A DNA stretch of 64,000 nucleotides from Protula sp. h YS-2021 (Eukaryota > Annelida > Polychaeta > Sabellida > Serpulidae), in assembly GCA_949752745.1 (NCBI GenBank), contig OX457032.1, positions 15,203,720-15,267,719 on the forward strand, read 5' to 3'. The position numbers and the translations under genes are program-made. The notes beneath the pieces were generated by a model, which searched no databases, had not been told where the DNA came from, and worked only from the letters and a program-made list of their open reading frames with translations. Shown one piece after another: positions 38,801 through 49,800 of the stretch. Numbering within the stretch: the stretch's first letter is position 1; each line of letters begins with the position of its first letter.

Positions 38801-40168
38801 TTACAGAGTTGTTTCTGCAGCTTTTCTCCTGGATAATACATGGCACCCGCGATATTTCGCACGCGACAAAATCTAAGATAAACTAATAACTCTACTTTGT
38901 TGCAGTCTTCCGCTCCGTGGATGGCGGCGGCGTTGCTCTCCTCTCCCGTAGCTCTCGGTGCGGCTTCAGAAACAAAAAGACAAACATATAGGAAAAGGAT
39001 ATAGAACCATAAAAACTGTGCTTTAAAGAGACAAATTGCACAACCGTACAAAATACACGAGTTACCCATAGTGTTCCCGGATAACACATGGTACCCGCGA
39101 TATTTCGACCGGAGCAAAATATTACAAAAAGCAAAAACTTACTTTGTTACTGTCTTCCCCTCTCCGTGGATGGCGGCGGCGTTGCTCTACTCCCCCATAG
39201 GTCGCGTTTCGACTCCAAAAAAAAAAAAGTAAGACTGACATATAGCGAAAGGATATAGAACCGTAAAAATTGAGCTTTAAAGAGACAAATTATACAACCG
39301 TACAAAATACATGGGTTACCCATAGTGTTCCCGGGCAACACATGGTACCCACGGTATTTCGTACGGTGCAAAATGTAACAGAAACTAATAACTTAACTTT
39401 GTTGCTGTAGTTCTCTCCCTGGCTGGCACAGGTGTTGTCCAACTCCGTGGCTGACGATGCCGTCACTCTCTATGACTGGCGGTGCGGCTTCTGAAACCAA
39501 AAGAAAGTCATGTGATCAAAACAAATAGAATCATAAAGGAAATGTTTTAAGAAAGAGTTTAAGAGTTATCCATAGTGTTCAAAAGAAAGTACTGCACTCA
39601 TAAAACCTCCGAATGGGAGACGTGTCCATTCTTAAGCACTCAAAATTAGGATGTTGTCTACGTTTTCTTTCTAATTAGCACTTCCCGGTTAATATCGTTT
39701 AAGAAGTTCCAGGCATGAGTGAGTAGAACCCCGACCTATCCATTCCGAATATCTGATGTCGAGTATATTAATTGCTATGATCTCAAAAAAATCTAAAATT
39801 CATTTTTAAAATGCTATTCATGGGGCTGGCAACGCTTACCTCCTGATGGAGCAGTCTGGAGACCATCCTCACCCTCATTGGTTACACGACAAGTCTGTGG
39901 GACCTGTGAAGCAGATCAAATATTTCCGTAACACTTTATGCCGACTTGAAGAAATATAATTAACACGACTCGGTTTGAGAGATCATTTGGGATGACTTTT
40001 CTGTTTTGGAGATTTGTTTCTGCAGCTTTTTTCCCGGATAACACATGCCACCCGTGATATTTCGTACGCAGCAAAATGTAAGATAAACTAATAACTTTAC
40101 TTTGTTGCTATCTTCCTCTCCGCGGATGGCGGTGGTGTTGCTCTCCTCCCCCGTAACTCTCGGTGCGA
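20898..40168 (-). CDS. Candidate multi-exon gene made of a tandemly amplified exon cassette (unknown protein)
   Basis: On the minus strand every array unit has four exon-like blocks bounded by splice signals, transcribed C, B, A, D. D (64 nt) is open in one frame only; it exits with one base, which C (93 or 96 nt) needs for its open frame; C exits with one base, which A (68 nt) needs; A exits in phase 0 into the next D. D+C+A is 225 nt, 75 codons per unit; D to A directly is also in frame. Shared peptide themes are VTNEGEDNLQTAPSG (D), APPAMESDNTIVSHGVGQ (C) and APRATGEESNAAAIHGAEDC (A). D exon low ends: 21729, 22933, 24141, 25349, 26557, 27765, 28973, 30181, 31389, 32597, 33805, 35013, 36225, 37437, 38639, 39840. 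No unique first or last exon was found. A satellite captured from a gene is the main alternative. Confidence 0.4.
22933..22996 (-). CDS. Exon block D, representative copy
   Basis: Acceptor CTTCACAG and donor GGAG|GTAAGC are both near consensus. The 64-nt block reads VPQTCRVTNEGEDNLQTAPSG in phase 0; the other two frames contain stops. The most diverged copy (21729-21792) still reads open with VTSDGEDNLQTVPLG, so the same frame survives divergence. Confidence 0.5.
23196..23263 (-). CDS. Exon block A, representative copy
   Basis: It is preceded by a pyrimidine-rich tract ending CTGAAG and followed by AAA|GTAAAG. The 68-nt block reads APRATGEESNAAAIHGAEDC then NK, entered with one base and left in phase 0 into D. 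Diverged copies at 40101-40168 (APRVTGEESNTTAIRGEEDS) and 20898-20966 (TRPMGEESNTAAIHGEDYC) keep the same frame. Confidence 0.45.
23446..23511 (-). pseudogene. Exon block B: A-like block with in-frame stop (possible poison exon)
   Basis: It is homologous to block A. In the phase supplied by C it reads ETRPMGE then TAG, where A has GAG GAG. The donor AAA|GTAAGT is the best in the unit. The 66-nt length results from a 2-nt deletion in most units; edge copies near 37.98 and 39.17 kb keep the GGCGGCGG form. The B-position copy in the left-most unit (about 21160-21225) lacks the TAG but has lost the GT donor. Confidence 0.45.
23696..23791 (-). CDS. Exon block C, representative copy
   Basis: The acceptor is TTCAG (start 23791) or the AAG three bases later (23788); both keep the frame. 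Entered with one base from D it reads APPAMESDNTIVSHGVGQ and on to LQQQ without a stop. The donor AAA|GTTAAG is weak. In the left-most unit (about 21410-21495) the same block reads on in frame to RNYSNK. Confidence 0.4.
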
Positions 40169-40350
40169 CTTCAGAAACAAAAAGCAAGACAAACATATAG
40201 GAAAAGGATATAGAACCATAAAAACTGCGCTTTAAAGAGACAAATTACACAACCGTACAAAACACACGAGTAATTCATAGTGTTCCCGGATAAAACATGG
40301 TACCCGCGACATTTCGTCCGGTGCAAACTTTAAAAGAAACTAAAAACTTA

Positions 40351-41030
40351 CTTTTCTTTCAGTCCCGAGCCGGACTAACCACCATTACTGCCACCATTAC
40401 TGCCAAAACCTAGGATACTGTGCTGTCATTTGACATTGCTGTCATAGTCCCTATCCCCAAGCGGTCTGTGTCACAGCAGCGAGCGGGGCTCTCCTTGTGG
40501 TGCTGTCATTCACTGTTCAGCATTTTGAAAACCGAATAACAAAACATATGGTGCCGAAACAAGAATTTTCCTACACAATATTTGTACAAAATATGAAAGA
40601 AATCAAATCAAAAATTGTCGAAGTGTAAGCAGTTTGAAAACTTGCCAAAAACAAAAAAAAACAAAAAAAAAACAGACAACGGTTATAACAAAAAACGAAG
40701 AATTTCCTGGAATATTGCGACTATCAAACGGCTTGTACGGTTGCCAACAAATGGTAATAGCACTTTAACCTGAATGCCCAGCGACATTGTGACCAGCTAA
40801 GATCCAGTGAATCAAACATCAAAATGCTCGTAGGGTCGCCAGAAAGTGATAAAAACTTCATCCTGTCAACAAACATGTGGCTAAAACCTCACCCTGTCAA
40901 CAAAAAAAGAAAGTCCAAGGACAAAGACCAGTCGAGATCTAGTGAATCAAGTATTAAAAGGTTTACAGGGTCGCACAAAAAGAGATGGTAGTATTTTAAA
41001 AAGTGGTTACTGAAAACATTTCAAAGGCCG
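40351..41030. other. Right flank of the array, no intact exon
   Basis: A donor-like CTGAAAGAAAA|GTAAGT (minus) sits at about 40350, where the next block would be. The sequence upstream to about 40545 has stops in all frames from the obvious AG acceptors. From 40560 the degenerate AAATCAAATCAAAAATTG repeat motif appears. Confidence 0.4.
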
Positions 41031-41286
41031 GCGTTTGCCTATAATTTCTGGCGGATCAAGAAGCAAGATTGTCCGTGGGCCAATGCCCCACCATACGAAT
41101 ACTTATATCAGTATTTATGACATGAAATTATAAAAGTTAATCAAAATTTCAAGACAGTAAGGCTATATCCCTGGCACCAGTTAAGACTGTAACACATTTA
41201 CCACCCATATTTAATGCAATTTTAGTGAACTAATGGCGGACACCTTCATCGAAAATTTCAATAGAGAAAGGCCATAAACCTGACGA
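41030..41286. repeat. Degenerate dispersed repeat
   Basis: It contains AAAATTTCAAGACAGTAAGGC and GCCAATGCCCCACCATACGA, related to the block GACAATACCCCAGCTCACGA plus AAGACAGAAAG of the 710-bp satellite and to 19.8-20.4 kb. A further fragment lies at about 41640-41870. Confidence 0.5.
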
Positions 41287-41512
41287 CAGTTTGTTTGTTT
41301 GGTGTTTAACGTCCCGTTCACTAACCAAGATGGGTATATTAGGACGCACTTGCCAAACAAACAAGTGGGGAAAAAAGAAGGAAGAATGAAGAAATAGTAA
41401 AAGAAGAGTTAGAAAGAAATTCCGATTAGTCGCCTCTTACGACATGCACGGAACAGAACGCAGTGGGTGTATTCTTAAGATTCCCCCCACCCAACAGGGG
41501 GATCTGTCGTCA
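41287..41512 (+). mobile_element. SINE-like remnant of molluscan type
   Basis: It opens TTTGTTTGTTTGGTGTTTAACGTC-like and contains TAGTCGCCTCTTACGACATGC near 41426 (written here in part as GTCGCCTCTTACGAC). This pairing, a TTT-rich start with TTTAACGTC and a later GTCGCCTCTTACGAC, recurs in SINEs I know from mollusc genomes. The recognition is from memory of the pattern and was not checked. A T-run follows at about 41560-41586. Confidence 0.5.
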
Positions 41513-41956
41513 GTAAAGATGCAAATAAGATATTGGATTTTCGCAAATATTTCTCCTGTTTTTTTTTTTTTTTTTTTTTTTTTTTGTTTTTTTGAATAAC
41601 CACAACAAATAATAACATCAAAGTAAGTATCAATGACGCCATCTTTAACGACAGTAAGATTATATCTCTGCCGTCCGTTCAAATTTTACTGAAAAAAATG
41701 AATCACCAAAAAAAAAAAAAAAAGGTAGTAGCAAGGGAGGTAGCAATGCCTGTTACATACGGGCGAATGCCAAAAAAAGGTTAAATCAAGGCGGACAATA
41801 AACCCTCTACCTCCCATAAATACTTAAATACTTTGAGACTTTCAAAAAAGTGATTTTTTTACTAATATTTCCGTTAATGTTTAATGTTTGGAGAAACACA
41901 AAAAAATTATGATAATAAATAAATAAATAAAAAGAAATAAAATGAAATAAGTAATA

Positions 41957-42259
41957 ACTAGAGCAATGTGCATAACCCACATATTCCCCACAGGGACCCC
42001 ATCAGTTAAACACGGCCATCAATAGTCAATCAAGAGCTGAAATTTTCTTAGTCCAGCTGGTCCATTTTCCTTGGACGAGCCTGGCTATTTTACAATACCT
42101 ATTTGTGTTTGTTCCCATAGAAGTTACATACCAAGTTTCATTTTAATTCTTGCAGCAGTTTTACGTTATCGTGTTAACAAGCTGTTGATGACAGATCGAC
42201 AGACCGACACGTGGCCGATCGCATACATTCCCCACAGGTTCTACCTGTGGGGAATAAAT
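41957..42259 (+). mobile_element. Dispersed TIR-like element, copy 1
   Basis: It starts ACTAGAGCAATGTGCAT and ends GGGGAATAAAT, with ATTCCCCACAGG near the left end inverted as CCTGTGGGGAAT at the right end. A second copy lies at 49301-49590. Internal shared pieces are CAGTTAAACACGGCCATCAA and AGTCCAGCTGGTCCATTTTC, and short GACAGACCGAC repeats near the 3' end. There is no ORF. It behaves like a non-autonomous element. Confidence 0.75.
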
Positions 42260-42261
42260 GA

Positions 42262-42949
42262 AGCCATTTACCAAAATTTAGTGAATCGCCAAAAAGGTAA
42301 ACTTTAAAAGAACCACATGGGGAGCATTCTTACATCATTTGAAAGAGCTCGATTAAAACTGGGAGAAGCATTTAAAGTAAAAGTTCACACATACATACAT
42401 ACATACGCACATACAGACGATGGATGCGCCCCCCCCCCCCCCCCACCATTGTTGTGATCATACCAGCCCGAATTTGCTCAATATAGAAGTCGAAACAATT
42501 GCCTCCCCGCCTTCCCGGGACGTCAGATCAACGCCAGCTTTTGATTGTTCAGCGATACGTCTAACTCCGATTATCTGGCGTCTCATCAACGTTGCCTAAA
42601 GGTTGCATATTGAAGTCAAAACAACGTTCTGGCGATGTGTGGGTATCAAGTAAATAATAATCTAGAATCAACACGAAGACTGCGACAGTCATAGTGTTGT
42701 CACTCCTCCGTCACAGTACCTCCGCCCTTGGGGTAATCCGTTCACGCACAATAGGTAAAAGAGGACTTCCAATGATGTTTTTCAAAATAATTTGGGAAAA
42801 TTTTTTTCGGCGAAAAAAAGTTTTCTTGAAATTCTCATATTCTACATCCTCATTTTGGTCTAGGATTAGCAATAAAGGAAGATTTGACCCAAACAGATAC
42901 TTCCAGACATGGCAGTGGTCAAATATGCCACGTTTATGGTAAGCACAGG
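42262..42949. other. Intergenic DNA with microsatellites
   Basis: It holds CATA repeats (about 42390-42408), a poly(C) run (about 42429-42444) and a degenerate GATTAAAACTGGGAGAAGCATT motif. No supported exon. Confidence 0.45.
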
Positions 42950-43145
42950 AACGCCAATGAGGAACAGGGCGGCCCGTACCCCCTTGCCCCTCCCCCTCAA
43001 ATACTCCCCTCCTCCGGCACCCTCCCCTGCACAAAGTGTTTCCTCCCATAAGGCCCGTCCCCCCTACAGCCAAGTACTCCCCTCCCCATCGGGCCCGTTG
43101 CCACCTTCCCCCAAGCACTCCCCCCCCCCCCCCTCCCTGCCTGTT
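42950..43145. repeat. C-rich low-complexity block (G-rich on minus strand)
   Basis: It consists of loose repeats of CCCCTCCCC, AAGTACTCCCCTCC and GGCCCGT. The minus strand has several runs of three or more G at short spacing, giving G-quadruplex potential. The long minus-strand open frame here (to 43283) is explained by this composition. Confidence 0.6.
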
Positions 43146-44395
43146 CTTTCCCGCCCAAAGCAAACTTCTGTCAGATACTTTTTTAAAATGTATTTTAAAA
43201 ACATATTTCTTTACAAAATAATATACTTCATATCCTTTAACACGTTTAATTTTTGACACACACTTTTCAACATCAAAATACACACTTTAGCTTCTTTTGC
43301 TGAAGGTACAGAAACCGTTCCAAATACAGTTTATTCTGTCTTTACTTTGTAAACTCCATACCAATCCTGAAGTCGGCCATTAAACGGGGATAGGGTCTAC
43401 GTAAGACGTACTTCTTTGACCTTTTCCGTCATACGGTAACACATACACTTATTTCCAACATTTAATTCCAAAATCTATTGTTGCATTCGTAAATAAAAAA
43501 CTCCTTTCTGATTGGTCGACAGGTGTTTTAACAAAACCGACTGTCACATAGTCAACAAAAATAACTGTTAGACGGTCCAGCGTTAAGTATTTTTTAATGC
43601 AAATTGAGTCGTAAGTGACGTGTTAGGTCAATAAAAAGTTTTAGAAAATGTGAGATTCGTATAACATTTCATACCTCGAGTAAACAAAACTGCATGTCAC
43701 TCTCCTAACTATAACACAATTGTACAATGTGTTATTGCAATTACTCACTGTTTCAATCTATAAATGTCTTCGGTGGATGCAACAACAATCTCGGATTGCA
43801 ACTTAGTCACTGCACAATACTCTAAGTATTAATTCTACAAATACATTTCTAGGGAACAACGCCCCAAGGGGCAAACAGAACCAGGAGGGAAACGGCCAGG
43901 GGGAAACGGGTCGGTGGGGCGGAGAGGGTAACGGCCTCTTTCCCCATAGTCTATCCCTGTAACTACAACCACCTACAACTGTAACTAAAGAACTTGAGAC
44001 CCTGGCTTAAACATAGTGCGTTTCATAAATCTGGAATATTTGGGGGGAAGGGGGGGGGGGTTTGGGGAGGGGGGTTTGGGCAGGAAAGAAATTTTGCGTC
44101 AAATTTTCGTGTGTTTTTTTAGCTACAGTCCATGTAACTCCGTACGCACGCATACCAAAACACACTCATGCATAACTTTAAATTTTTATAAATTTGCAAT
44201 TGTACACAGCTCTGTACGGCAAACTCCAACAGCAAGGTCCTCAATAAGGCTCAATAATCAAAAATTACTCTGCAGGCAATACCACTTCAGTTATCACACC
44301 CTGTATTGCCCACTTGAAAATTGTTTAAAACTGACTGTCATTATCCCGTATGTAATAAAAGGCAGTATGACACTCAAATAAGAAAAAATGAAGAA
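43146..44395. other. Downstream/intergenic DNA, nothing recognised
   Basis: AT-rich DNA beyond the 3' end of the coiled-coil gene. A minus-strand AATAAA is readable near 43330, but it is 1.7 kb past the stop codon. A G-rich stretch lies at 44041-44090. Confidence 0.4.
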
Positions 44396-45012
44396 GCGTC
44401 TGTCGCCAACCGTGACTATGACTGGCACCACTGACGTCAGAAAGCGATGCCGGAGGGTAACAGCTGCTGCTATGACTGGTACCACTGACGTCAGAAAGCG
44501 ATGACGCAGGGTAACAGCTGCTGCTGTAACTGGTACCAATGACGTCAGAAAGCGATGACGGAGGGTAACAGCTGCTGCTATGACTGGCACCACTGACGTC
44601 AGAAAGCAATGGCGGAGGGTAACAGTTGCTGCTGTGACTCGCACCACTGACGTCAGAAAGCGATGACGGAGGGTAACAGCTGCTGCTGTGACTCGCACCA
44701 CTGACGTCAGTACAGTGGTGACGGAGGGTAACAGCTGCAGCTATGACTGGTACCACTGGAACGACGAAGGAGGGTAACAGCTGCTGCTATGACTGGTACC
44801 ACTAGATGTCAGCGCAAGGATGAGGGAGGGTAACAGCTGCTGCTGTGACTCGCACCACTGACGTCAGAAAGCAATGACGGAGGGTAACAGTTGCTGCTGT
44901 GACTCGCACCACTGACGTCAGAAAGCGATGCCGGAGGGTAACAGCTGCTGCTATGACTGGTACCACTAGATGCCAGCACACCGATGAGGGAGGGTAACAG
45001 CTGCTGTTATAT
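44396..45012. repeat. 54-bp satellite carrying palindromic CRE sites
   Basis: About 11 units follow a 54-bp period, with TGACGTCAG marks near 44433, 44487, 44541, 44595, 44649, 44703, 44860 and 44914. Three units have lost the palindrome (near 44757, 44812, 44970). Most units also carry CAGCTGCTGCT, giving an E-box CAGCTG. Both strands are open because 54 is a multiple of 3. It begins directly after the stop codon of the coiled-coil gene (minus strand), so it probably lies in the 3' UTR or just beyond. Confidence 0.9.
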
Positions 45013-45020
45013 ATGTGTCT

Positions 45021-45148
45021 CTACTGCTGGGGGCACTGTACGTCGGCACAGGGGTCGGGAGGAGTGCACACTCGGTATTCTTCCTCCACAACAGGAGATG
45101 AAAACCCAGGATTTGGTGTGGACAGAATGTTAAATCCTTCGCCATAGT
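45021..45148 (-). CDS. Coiled-coil gene, terminal exon with stop
   Basis: 128 nt, ending at TAG 45023-45021. Joined in phase 1 after the acceptor ACAAAG it encodes DYGEGFNILSTPNPGFSSPV then VEEEYRVCTPPDPCADVQCP and QQ. The acceptor is not ideal: a CAG eight bases upstream would shift the frame into a stop, so an undetected extra exon is possible. The tail is not coiled coil. Confidence 0.6.
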
Positions 45149-46844
45149 CTTTGTTCTGTTGAATATGAAACAGACAGCGAAGCATTATGACAAGTCAAAA
45201 AATAAAAATTACTGATACCAGTACCTCCAACTGAAATTTATTCGCACAACTTGTATTACAGGCAACTATTTCACCGCAGCACACTTTATCTCTTGGACAG
45301 TATAACACGTTCATTGCATTCACATTTTATAGTACTTGTGTTTCATGTAATTTTTCAAGGTTTTATATAAAAGGAAACCTGTCTGAACTGCGTTTGGAGA
45401 TTCGGTACATATTACATGAACTTAATGCCATTCATTTTTGTAATATATTTACAGATTTACTGCGCACTGCAGAGTGTTATTTCTTCTTTCAACACAAACC
45501 GTCAATAATTTACCTTATTTTTGGCACTGCGCACAGGTGTAGTCAATCTGTTAGCTGACGATGCTATCGGGGAATTGGCTATTTCTGAAAAAATAATCCA
45601 CGCAGAAACACTGATGACATCACATTCGGGTCCCCAAGGTTGTTTTTCGGGTAATATTCCCTGGGGGTGGGGGGAGAGGGAAGGTTGGCACCAGCTTCTG
45701 GGATTGCTTCCCGCATCATCGCGAAGCTCAGACTTGATGATTGATTTGTAAACACCAAACCATAGAGCTTATTTAGCGTGTTCTGAATGTGTTTTTCGTT
45801 TGAAATCCCACACGTTTAACCTCTGTAACGAATCTGGCGGACTGAGGGAAGGAAGGGGGTGGGGGGGGGGGGCTGGGAGTAAAGGCATGTGTACTGAAGC
45901 TTGTTTTTCAGGAATTGTCACGACGGCTTAAGCCAGGAAGAAAAAAGTCTCGTTTCTCATTTTTTCTTTCTCCTAAATATGACCAGGCCAGTTTCTCGAA
46001 AAACTAGGCCAGGGCGGTATTTGGTATCAGTCAAAAAAATTGTTCTTCCGCAAAGGTTTAGGTCTCAATAAAACGGTTATAAATAAGCACAATAGATTTT
46101 TACTTTACGGCATTTTGTAATGTGCGAGTGATCTTAACAAGCAAAAACAAGCGATGTCGGCGTGAGGTGAAAACTTTAAATGCAAATTCCGAACTGTTTT
46201 TGTCATCTACATTAACCTTTTTCTGCTGTAAATTTTTTATATTTTTTCCTGTCACTTGCGAGAAAATAAGACCCTAATACTCCTTCACAGTTCAAATTGC
46301 TCACCTCTTAAAACATGGCGGTCAGCTAACTTCCTCTTTTCGTGCATTTGTTTTTTACACGTGGTTACTTCTTGCCTGTAAAAAATATAAATGTCAATGT
46401 GGTATCATAGCACGGAGGGGAGGGGGGGGGGGGGGGGAGGGGGCGGTGGTTACAACAGCGCGCGCCATTCCGATTTTTTTCGCGAATACAGAACGATCCG
46501 CCTTTGAAAGAAACAGCCGCTGATATATCCCTCCCTGAATATTTATTATTCCCAGTAAGGCCCTTGCACTTTCTTTTTATGCAGCTATCTGCCTGCATAC
46601 ATTATTTTTCAGCACTGGCTGCTGTTGTTTTGTGTTCTAACAGGGTATACATTTTAATGCGTGTCTCCAATTTAGTTTCAATAAATAAACTTCTCTACTT
46701 TTTCTTCTTTTTTCACGTCACTGTTTCAATCAGACGCTTGGCAGACGGCTTGTTTCGACGGTTAAACGCATATGGGAGTCCGCCATGTTGTATTGCCGGA
46801 ACGTCATGACGCCATGCAACAGCCAATCAGGTACAGACATCCCC

Positions 46845-46875
<31 letters not shown>

Positions 46876-49800
46876 AAATGCAATTTTGGGGAAACTCGAT
46901 CCAGAATGGACATGTGTTACAGAAAGACTACATGTTTTAGACAACATTTAATTTCTAGGGAAATTTTAACGATTTTGATAAAAGTTTGGTTGATTGAAAT
47001 TGGTATTAGTGATAGATTTTTAATGGTGAAATTTTTATATACCAATTGGCAGGATCAAAATCTGCAAGAAAAGGGCTTTGACGAAATATTTTGACATACA
47101 CTGGACAAAAAGTGATCCGTGTCAGCAAGCCCGCGATATTGGGCTCGTACAAAAAGAACTTGGCCATTACCTCAGATCTTTGATAATACTGGATTGGCTG
47201 GCTTCCTTCTTCTTCAGCAACTGCAGTTCGTCCCTGAGGTACCTCACCTCGCTCTCATGTCGCTTCTTCTCCGTCTCCAGGCGACACTTCATGATGTCCG
47301 CCGTCACGCCGCTCCCGCTTATGTGGCACTCAGTGGCCTCCCTATGCAAGGTACGTCACAGTTTTAAAACGACCCCGTTATATCTACTTGACCCTTGAAC
47401 TTGAGCGGGAGCGGCGCTCAGTGGCCTCCCTGTGCAAGGCACGTCACAGTTTGAAAACGACCTCGTTATATCTACTTGACCCTTGAACTTTAAAAAAAAC
47501 CTAATAAATAGGTCAATCAATAGATAAGGGTTACCCCTTTTTAAATGTAGATGTTGTTGGAAGGGGTGATATGATTTATGCTAAATTTTCGCGCAGACAG
47601 AACACTTGAGGCATCGCTGTAAACACCAACCAGATACTGAATCCCCAGCCGCAAATCACGGTGACCACAGTCCCCGACGGACCCCAAATCCTCGATAAAC
47701 AAAAACCGAATTTTTTTTTCATCTAAAATTGCGAACCCTACAATACACACAGGCATTGGGACAAAGAAAGCAGTATGCAGGAATATTACTGGTGTTGCAA
47801 GAATACTTGGTCAGCTTTTAGTTTGCCAATTTGATTTTCAAGCTGGCTAATAATTATTCGTTTTTTTTTCTGGCCTTCAGTTTCTTCCAATAAAGAGCAA
47901 ATTCTAAATAAAAGGCAAAACTGATTAAAGAATTCACCCATTTCAGAAATCAATCAATTCGTCGATACATTAGATACAGAATATGTTAACTACTGGGCAC
48001 ATTTTATTACTCTGGTGTTTAGAGCTCTCTCAGCGTGTACTTGATACTGCCATAAGTGCGTAACAGTTGACAGGAACCATGGCAGACATAATGCAGAAAT
48101 ATCATTGAACCAATATACTTACCAAAACTCATGAAATAAAAATAAACTCATACTCGTGTTTTCAAATGATGCAAAAACCCTCTCTCAGAAATATCGTTGT
48201 ACCAATGTACTTACCAAAACTCATGAAACAAAAATAAATTCATACTCGCGTTTTCAAATGATGCGAAAACCTTCTCTCAGTTTCGCGCACTGTTCGCACT
48301 CGCCTTCGAGACTCGCACCACCAGTGCTACAGGCTGTAGACGGGTTTTTCGTGTCATTTGACGTGTAACAGTAAGCTTGGTCTCACCTAGAGCGGTAGGG
48401 CTGTTGGACTTTTTCTTGTTTGATCAGCTCCTTGCGTTGGTCTGTGATTACTCCTTCAAGCCGCTCTTTCTGTTCCTGATACAAAACGTCAGACGTCATT
48501 TTTACGTCAAACAGTTATTCGAAAACAGGGACAAAAGGAAAGAACCCCCTTGGTGTGCGGACCTGGCCGGTAAATAAACAAAACATAATGATTCAAAGCA
48601 AAGTCACACCAAATCTGTGAAGAAAATTGACCAGGCCACAGAACTCCAAAATAAAAGTAACAAGCAATTGCCATGTTTATTCCTATTTTTTACTTTCGCC
48701 GTTTTTCATTGTTCAATTTCTGGTGCCATCTCTTTTTTTATTCTCAATTCAATTTTTAAGACAGAGACGGGAAAAACAATTTATTTCACAACAACATTAA
48801 TTTTTTTCCACCTTTAATGCTGCTATCGTTTGTTGCATTTCTTGCATGCGCGCATTGAGTCTGTTTATTTCGACCTTCAGATTGGCGGTCTGGCCCTTGT
48901 CAGCACGCATCATCGACGCTTTCCTGTAGCCACGACAACATAGAACAAGGCCGTTAGGTGACAGTGCTCAGGGGTCGTCAGAATAACAACACAGAACAAG
49001 GCCGTTAAGTGACAGTGCTCAGGGGTCGTCAGAACGATAAGACAGGACAAGGCCGTTAGGTGACAGTGCTCAGGGGTCGTCAGAATGACAAGACAGGAAC
49101 CCGCACTGCGACTTACGACCCGCACTTAGTGGACATTTTCATTCTTATCAAAACATTTTTTGTGTCCTCAACATTTATTTCGTTTTGGGCTGCAAATTCT
49201 AGATTGTGTTCATTAAGACGACACCATAACTGAATAGAGATGCAAAGGTGCCTTAGTTCCCTTTATTTTGTTTATGTTGAAGTGACGGCGCACTATTCAA
49301 ACTAGAGCAGTGTGCATAGCCCACATATTCCCCACAGGCCCCCCATCAGTTAAACACGGCCATCAATAGTTGAAATTTTCCAAGTCCAGCTGGTCCATTT
49401 TCCTTGGGCGAGCCTTGCCCATTTACAATACCGATCTGTGTTTGCTCCCATAGAAGCCACATACCAAGTTTCATTAAAATCCTTGCAGGAATTTTTAACT
49501 TATCGTGTTAACAAGCTCTTGATGACAGACCGACCGACAGACCGACAGACACACGCGGTCGATCGCACATATTTCCTGTCGGGAATAAATCATGCAAACA
49601 CACACTGAACATTTCAGCGGAACGTATGAACCCTTTACGTCTCATTAGTGATGCTAACATGCTCTAGCCAGTCTAAACTACATTCACAGTATTCTTGATA
49701 ATTTAAAAATAAAAAGAAGGATTAAATAATAGCACTTAGTGACGTCATAACCGACAAAATTCCATAGCCATTTTATTTGATGTTGGACGACAGCAATTTC

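Larger units (their letters stand above)
20785..40350. repeat. Higher-order tandem array, about 16 units of about 1,208 bp
   Basis: The marker ACCTCC at the D block recurs at 21727, 22931, 24139, 25347, 26555, 27763, 28971, 30179, 31387, 32595, 33803, 35011, 36223, 37435, 38637 and 39838. The ten central intervals are exactly 1,208 bp; outer ones are 1,201-1,212. Central units are near-identical by eye; edge units are more diverged. Inside each unit three sub-blocks (A, B, C), spaced about 235-250 bp, are homologous to each other (shared GTACAAAATACA, CACATGGTACCC, GATATTTCG-like pieces), so this is a nested repeat. The only non-homologous part is the D block with its flanks. Small indels (T-run length, a 4-bp change in B at 35.5 and 36.7 kb) mark individual units. 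Confidence 0.95.

Noticed and set aside
21880..40196. 74-147-codon continuous ORFs repeated through the 1,208-bp array
   Set aside because: They read through the intron parts (lying over CYPGTLWVTHV-like AT-rich sequence) and depend on array phase. The splice-bounded blocks inside them are the better candidates.
40380..40545. Possible 5' exon of the cassette gene
   Set aside because: There is a good donor at about 40350, but every frame from the plausible acceptors meets a stop.
42711..43283. 190-codon minus-strand ORF
   Set aside because: Gly-rich translation of a C-rich low-complexity block with AT-rich ends; no domain, no splice signal.
44294..44756. Two overlapping minus-strand ORFs of 135-143 codons in the CRE satellite
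   Set aside because: The 54-bp period is a multiple of 3, so frames stay open by chance; they lie downstream of the stop codon of the coiled-coil gene.
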